Below are positions 60,284 to 64,000 of a DNA stretch of 64,000 nt, piece after piece (the first letter of the stretch is position 1; every line of letters begins with the position of its first letter). The notes beneath the pieces are model-generated. The model ran no database searches. It was not told where the DNA came from and was given only the letters and a program-made list of their open reading frames with translations. Origin of the DNA: Aequorivita vladivostokensis (lineage in GTDB: Bacteria; Bacteroidota; Bacteroidia; Flavobacteriales; Flavobacteriaceae); assembly GCF_000952855.1 (NCBI RefSeq), contig NZ_JSVU01000009.1:1-64000 (forward strand). The letters are read 5' to 3'. A program made the translations under genes and the position numbers.

Positions 60284-62764
60284 ATGGCCACTTCAAAAAA
60301 CAAATTCACCTTTAAAATCATCCTCAGCTACCTTGTTTTGGGGGCTTTGGCTGTGTTGGTAGGCTTTTTTTTATATTCTGAATTCAAAAATTTCACTGCT
60401 GAATCAAGCGAAACCACAGGTGAAAAAAAGTTTATTGAAACCGGAACACTCATCAATTTGGTTTACGAGACCGACGGATTTTCGAGGCTCGCGCTTTTAA
60501 CCGAAAGCGATGAAGATTTTGAAAAATATATGGCGAAAACCGATTCGCTTTTCAGAAAAATAGACGAGATAAAATCGCTTACCACCAACGATTTTCAGCT
60601 AAAACAATTGGACAGTGTAAAAACGTTGCTCAAGGAAAAGAACCGAAACATTGAACAGTTGCGAATTCTTCGTTTGACGAACCAAAAAGATACTTCGCTG
60701 GACGATATTATGCGCGAGGTGCGTAAACTGGAAGCTTCCGTAGGCTTGAATTCGGTGGAGTCGTTAATCAGAAATCCGTCAAAATTGAAACCGCGCGAAC
60801 GCAGGATTTGGCAGAAATATGCCGATTATCTCAACAGTGATGCCGCACGCGACACATCCACTGTCAAGTCGAAAACCGTAGATTCCATGCTTGTCGCCGC
60901 ACGGTATATTGTTGCCGAGGCGAAAAAGGAAAATTCTCGAATTCGCGAATCGTTGATACAAAAAGAGAACGAATTGATTCGCAACGATCTCAATATTTCG
61001 GAACGTTTGCGCGAGATTATCGCCAGTTTTGACCGTGAAATTACAAAAAACAACAATCTGGAAAAGCAGCAGCGGGCAAAATCCATGGAACGCACCAAGA
61101 AAATCCTGAAGTTTGCCGGAATTTTGGGCGGTATCGTGGTTTTGCTGTTTTCGTATTTTATTCTTTCAGATTTTTTTAGGGCGGAACGGTTTAAAAAGAA
61201 TTTGGAAGAATCCAAAAATTATGCGGAATCGCTTTTGAAAAGCCGCGAACAGCTCATTTCCACCGTAAGCCATGATTTAAAAACGCCTTTAAATACCATC
61301 AGCGGCTATTCCGAATTGTTTGAAAATTCAAACCTTTCCGAAAAGCAGAAATACTATTTAGGGCAAATCACTTCCAGCTCGCATTTCATTTCACATTTGG
61401 TGGATGATTTGCTGGATTTCTCCAAATTGGAAGCGGGAAAATTGCCCATTGAAAGCGTTCCCTTTTCTTTGGAAAATATTATCGTTGAAGCCGGAAATGC
61501 CGTAAAACAGCAGTTTCCGCAGAAAGCTGTCGATTTGAAGTTTTCCATTTCGCAGGAAATTAAAAGCAAAATTTTTGAAAGCGACCCGCTGCGGATTCGG
61601 CAGATCATAAATAATCTCGTCGGCAATGCTTTTAAATTTACCGAAAACGGAAGCGTTGAAATTAAGGTTGAAGAACTTGACACTTCGACTGCGCTCAGTG
61701 TTCCAAAAATTTCCAAAATAAAAATCTCCGTAATCGATACTGGAATTGGCATTTCCGAAGAAAAACAGCAGCTTATTTTCAATGAATTTACGCAGGCCGA
61801 AACCGAGATTGCCCACAAATTTGGCGGCAGCGGTTTGGGGCTTGCCATTTCAAAAAAACTCACCGAGCTTTTGGGAGGAAGCCTAAAGGTGGAAAGTGTT
61901 TTGGGGGAAGGAAGCAACTTTATTTTAACCCTTCCGCTGAAAAATTCAGATAGGATTTTGACGAAAACCATTCCGAAGGAAAACATTTCTTTTGAAGGTC
62001 TGAAAGCCGTAATTATTGACGATGACCAGTCGATTCGCGCACTTTTACAGGAAATTTTTGAGCAGTTGGGCATTGCTTCGGAAGCATTTGAAAGTTACGA
62101 ACAACTAAAAACCTCAAATTTTGGTTCCCGAGCTGAATCACGTCCCGACTTCATTTTAACCGACATCCAAATGCCAAAAACCGACGGTTTTACAGTTTTG
62201 GAAAAACTGAAAAATGGCGAAATAAATTCCTATAAAAATCAGCCCGTAATAGCAATGACAGGAAGTAGGGAGCACAGCCGCGATTTCTACCTCAAAAAAG
62301 GGTTTTCTGAAATGCTGCCGAAACCCTTTTCAAAACAGGAACTCGTTGCAGTTTTGGAGCGCATTTTCCCAAACCGCAGGAATTTTTCGGAAGAAAATAT
62401 TGTGGATGAAATTTTCAAATCAAATTCCGCAGACAATGAAAAATTCGACCTTTCCCTTTTAAAATCCTTTTTAAATACGCCCGAAGCCTTGGAAGAAGTG
62501 CTAAAAGTTTTCAACGCTCAAACCGAAAAAGATCTGCAGCAAATCAAAAATTCAATTGTTGAAAATGACACAAAAACTATTTCTGAAATTGCCCACAGAA
62601 TGCTCACGATGTTCCGCCAAATAAGGGCAAAGGAAGTAATTCCCATTCTCGAAAAAATGGAGGATTACACTGCCGAAACAGTTGAACCTGTGGAAATGAA
62701 GATGGATTTTGAAAAGCTTATTTTGAACATTCGGGATTTACAAAATGCGCTTTCTAATAGCTGA
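60284..62764 (+). CDS. Hybrid sensor histidine kinase with receiver and Hpt-like domains
   Basis: 826 residues. TM1 (about 12-29), a periplasmic helical domain of about 240 residues with coiled-coil character, TM2 (about 272-292), HisKA with STVSHDLKTPLNTISGYSELF (His about 329), HATPase_c (NLVGNAFKFTENG, DTGIGISEEKQQLIF, GGSGLGLAISKKLTELLGG), a receiver with Asp in ILTDIQMPKTDGF (about 626), and a C-terminal Hpt-like helix bundle with EIAHRMLTMFRQIRA (His about 771; the usual HxxKG is HRML). A full phosphorelay in one protein. The convergent NtrC-type regulator 2 nt away is the likely output partner. TACATTTG at 60272-60279 is too close to the ATG to be a convincing promoter. Confidence 0.94.
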   Translation: MATSKNKFTFKIILSYLVLGALAVLVGFFLYSEFKNFTAESSETTGEKKFIETGTLINLVYETDGFSRLALLTESDEDFEKYMAKTDSLFRKIDEIKSLTTNDFQLKQLDSVKTLLKEKNRNIEQLRILRLTNQKDTSLDDIMREVRKLEASVGLNSVESLIRNPSKLKPRERRIWQKYADYLNSDAARDTSTVKSKTVDSMLVAARYIVAEAKKENSRIRESLIQKENELIRNDLNISERLREIIASFDREITKNNNLEKQQRAKSMERTKKILKFAGILGGIVVLLFSYFILSDFFRAERFKKNLEESKNYAESLLKSREQLISTVSHDLKTPLNTISGYSELFENSNLSEKQKYYLGQITSSSHFISHLVDDLLDFSKLEAGKLPIESVPFSLENIIVEAGNAVKQQFPQKAVDLKFSISQEIKSKIFESDPLRIRQIINNLVGNAFKFTENGSVEIKVEELDTSTALSVPKISKIKISVIDTGIGISEEKQQLIFNEFTQAETEIAHKFGGSGLGLAISKKLTELLGGSLKVESVLGEGSNFILTLPLKNSDRILTKTIPKENISFEGLKAVIIDDDQSIRALLQEIFEQLGIASEAFESYEQLKTSNFGSRAESRPDFILTDIQMPKTDGFTVLEKLKNGEINSYKNQPVIAMTGSREHSRDFYLKKGFSEMLPKPFSKQELVAVLERIFPNRRNFSEENIVDEIFKSNSADNEKFDLSLLKSFLNTPEALEEVLKVFNAQTEKDLQQIKNSIVENDTKTISEIAHRMLTMFRQIRAKEVIPILEKMEDYTAETVEPVEMKMDFEKLILNIRDLQNALSNS

Positions 62765-62766
62765 TT

Positions 62767-64000
62767 TTACAAATCTATTTGATAATGCTCCAGTTTGTTA
62801 TAAAGCGTTTTGCGGGTAATGTTCAGCAGTTTTGCGGCTTTGGTTTTATTGAAATCGGCTTCCTTTAAAGCGTTCAAAATAAGTTGTTTTTCATTGCTTT
62901 CCTTTGAAAAATCTACGGTTTCCTTTTTCGTATTTTCAGCAAACAAAACTTCCCGCGGAATCACTTCCAACGGAATCAATCGGGAATTGGTCAACAAAAC
63001 GGAACGCTTGATTACGTTTTTCAATTCACGCAAATTGCCCGGCCAAGCGTAGTTTTTAAAGGCTTCTTTCACTTCTTTCGAAAGTCCGATTACTTCCTTT
63101 CCCAAAGATTTATTTGCTTCATTTAAAAAGTATTCAATAAACAGAAAAAGATCCTCTTTCCGTTCGTGCAGCGATGGAATGTGGATTGAAAATTCATTCA
63201 AACGATGGTACAAATCTTCCCTAAATTTCCCCTCGGAAACGGCTTTCAGCAAATCTTCGTTGGTTGCGGAAAGGATGCGCACATCCACTTCAATTTCGGT
63301 ATTGCTGCCCACGGGTTTTATGCGGCGTTCCTGCAAAGCGCGAAGTAATTGAATTTGATTTTCGTATGAAAGATTACCGACTTCATCCAAAAATAATGTG
63401 CCGCCGTCTGCCGCTTCAAAATGTCCTTTTTTGTCATTTACCGCGCCGGTAAAACTTCCCTTTACGTGGCCGAAAAATTCGCTGGCAGCAATCTCTTTCG
63501 GAATGGCACCGCAGTCCACGGCCACAAAATTTTTATCTTTTCGGGAACTATAATTGTGGATTGCCTTTGCGGCAACTTCCTTTCCAGTTCCGCTTTCACC
63601 TTGAATAAGAACGCACATATCCGTTGGCCCGACCAGCTTTAAATATTCGTTGAATTTTTTGGATGCTTCGCTGATGCCGATGACAAATTTGGGCTTTTCA
63701 GAAGTTGGTTGGGAAGCAGGTTGTTTCGGCTCAACAGTTTCTGAAACGGGCTCTTCCGAAGATTCCGTATTTTGAGAATCCGCTTCAATAATCATCAGCA
63801 ATTCCTCGGGCCGGAACGGTTTCGAAATATAGTCCAAAGCCCCTTTTTTTATGGCTTTTACCGCGGTATCCACTTCGGCATAGCCCGTCATTAAAATCAC
63901 TTTGGTGTTTGGGGAATTTTTTTGGGAAAATTCAAGCAAGTCAAGACCCGAATCGTCCGGCAGCTTTAAATCGGTTATCAGCAAATCGAACTTGTTTTCA
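62767..64000 (-). CDS. Sigma-54-dependent response regulator (NtrC family), 5' end outside window
   Basis: At least 410 residues; the frame is open to the window edge. The receiver's phospho-acceptor lies in LLITDLKLPDDSG, with the conserved Lys in ISKPFRPEEL. The AAA+ domain has Walker A GESGTGKEVAAKAIH, the sigma-54 contact loop as GSFTGAVNDKKG (GAFTGA variant), DGGTLFLDEVGNL, and the arginine-finger region ENLYHRL-like REDLYHRLNEFSIHIPSL. A Fis-type helix-turn-helix ends the protein (NKTKAAKLLNITRKTLYNKLEHYQIDL). It activates sigma-54 promoters. It converges on the hybrid kinase, so the two may form one system. Confidence 0.96.
   Translation of the reverse strand, partial: ENKFDLLITDLKLPDDSGLDLLEFSQKNSPNTKVILMTGYAEVDTAVKAIKKGALDYISKPFRPEELLMIIEADSQNTESSEEPVSETVEPKQPASQPTSEKPKFVIGISEASKKFNEYLKLVGPTDMCVLIQGESGTGKEVAAKAIHNYSSRKDKNFVAVDCGAIPKEIAASEFFGHVKGSFTGAVNDKKGHFEAADGGTLFLDEVGNLSYENQIQLLRALQERRIKPVGSNTEIEVDVRILSATNEDLLKAVSEGKFREDLYHRLNEFSIHIPSLHERKEDLFLFIEYFLNEANKSLGKEVIGLSKEVKEAFKNYAWPGNLRELKNVIKRSVLLTNSRLIPLEVIPREVLFAENTKKETVDFSKESNEKQLILNALKEADFNKTKAAKLLNITRKTLYNKLEHYQIDL

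Overview
The window is a chromosomal segment of a marine-type Flavobacteriaceae (phylum Bacteroidota). I infer this from three things. Promoters have the Bacteroidota form (TTTG, about 19-21 nt, TAnnTTTG). Two secreted proteins carry type IX secretion C-terminal sorting domains. Many genes belong to families typical of the phylum (DUF4271, DUF4296, DUF3098, DUF3127, S16 with an Ala/Glu tail, DnaE fused to a DnaQ exonuclease). The genus cannot be fixed from the sequence alone. Almost everything is coding and most of it is housekeeping.

Layout. 1-1.6 kb: the right end of an IS3-family element, about 520 bp of heptanucleotide repeats, and an unknown protein with an iterated AT-rich upstream region. 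1.8-6.1 kb: a translesion-type operon of a Y-family polymerase and a second DnaE behind a palindromic operator. 6.3-8.0 kb: a leucine-rich-repeat T9SS cargo and tRNA-Asp. 8.0-15.7 kb: DUF58, an NlpE-like lipoprotein, ClpP, thioredoxin, the replicative DnaE and a PA2169-type protein. 15.9-22.5 kb: rpsP-rimM-trmN6, glutaryl-CoA dehydrogenase, a phosphoesterase and an SGNH hydrolase. 22.5-30.1 kb: ferredoxin, ferredoxin reductase, NifU-like, Mrp, an alkyltransferase-like protein, LysE, TrmB, a glycosyltransferase and a PhoR/PhoB-like pair. 30.4-43.6 kb: a T9SS protein, a LuxE-like enzyme, TyrS, DUF4296-pyrC, a DPM1-like enzyme, DUF4271-hemD, pckA, a saccharopine dehydrogenase-like protein and a Zn protease. 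43.7-57 kb: leuS, UbiA, ftsX-DUF3098-uppP-truB, tag, aat, a sensor kinase, a HIT protein and greA. 57-64 kb: a lipoprotein, a TonB-dependent receptor under a TPP riboswitch, a hybrid kinase and an NtrC-type regulator cut by the window end.

Functional links. The saccharopine dehydrogenase-like gene and glutaryl-CoA dehydrogenase fit a lysine degradation route. Ferredoxin, its reductase, the NifU-like protein and Mrp form an Fe-S and redox cluster. UppP, FtsX, the DPM1-like enzyme and UbiA serve the envelope. The TPP aptamer followed by an intrinsic terminator marks the TonB-dependent receptor as a probable thiamine (precursor) importer.

The most unusual signal is not a gene cluster. Low-complexity DNA with strict 7-bp periodicity, and G+C-rich palindromes, recur in many intergenic gaps. 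They are also found inside the reading frames of leuS (one heptad array and one palindrome) and trmN6 (one compound palindrome), where they are translated in frame. I saw no CRISPR array, cas genes, restriction system, toxin-antitoxin pair or prophage.
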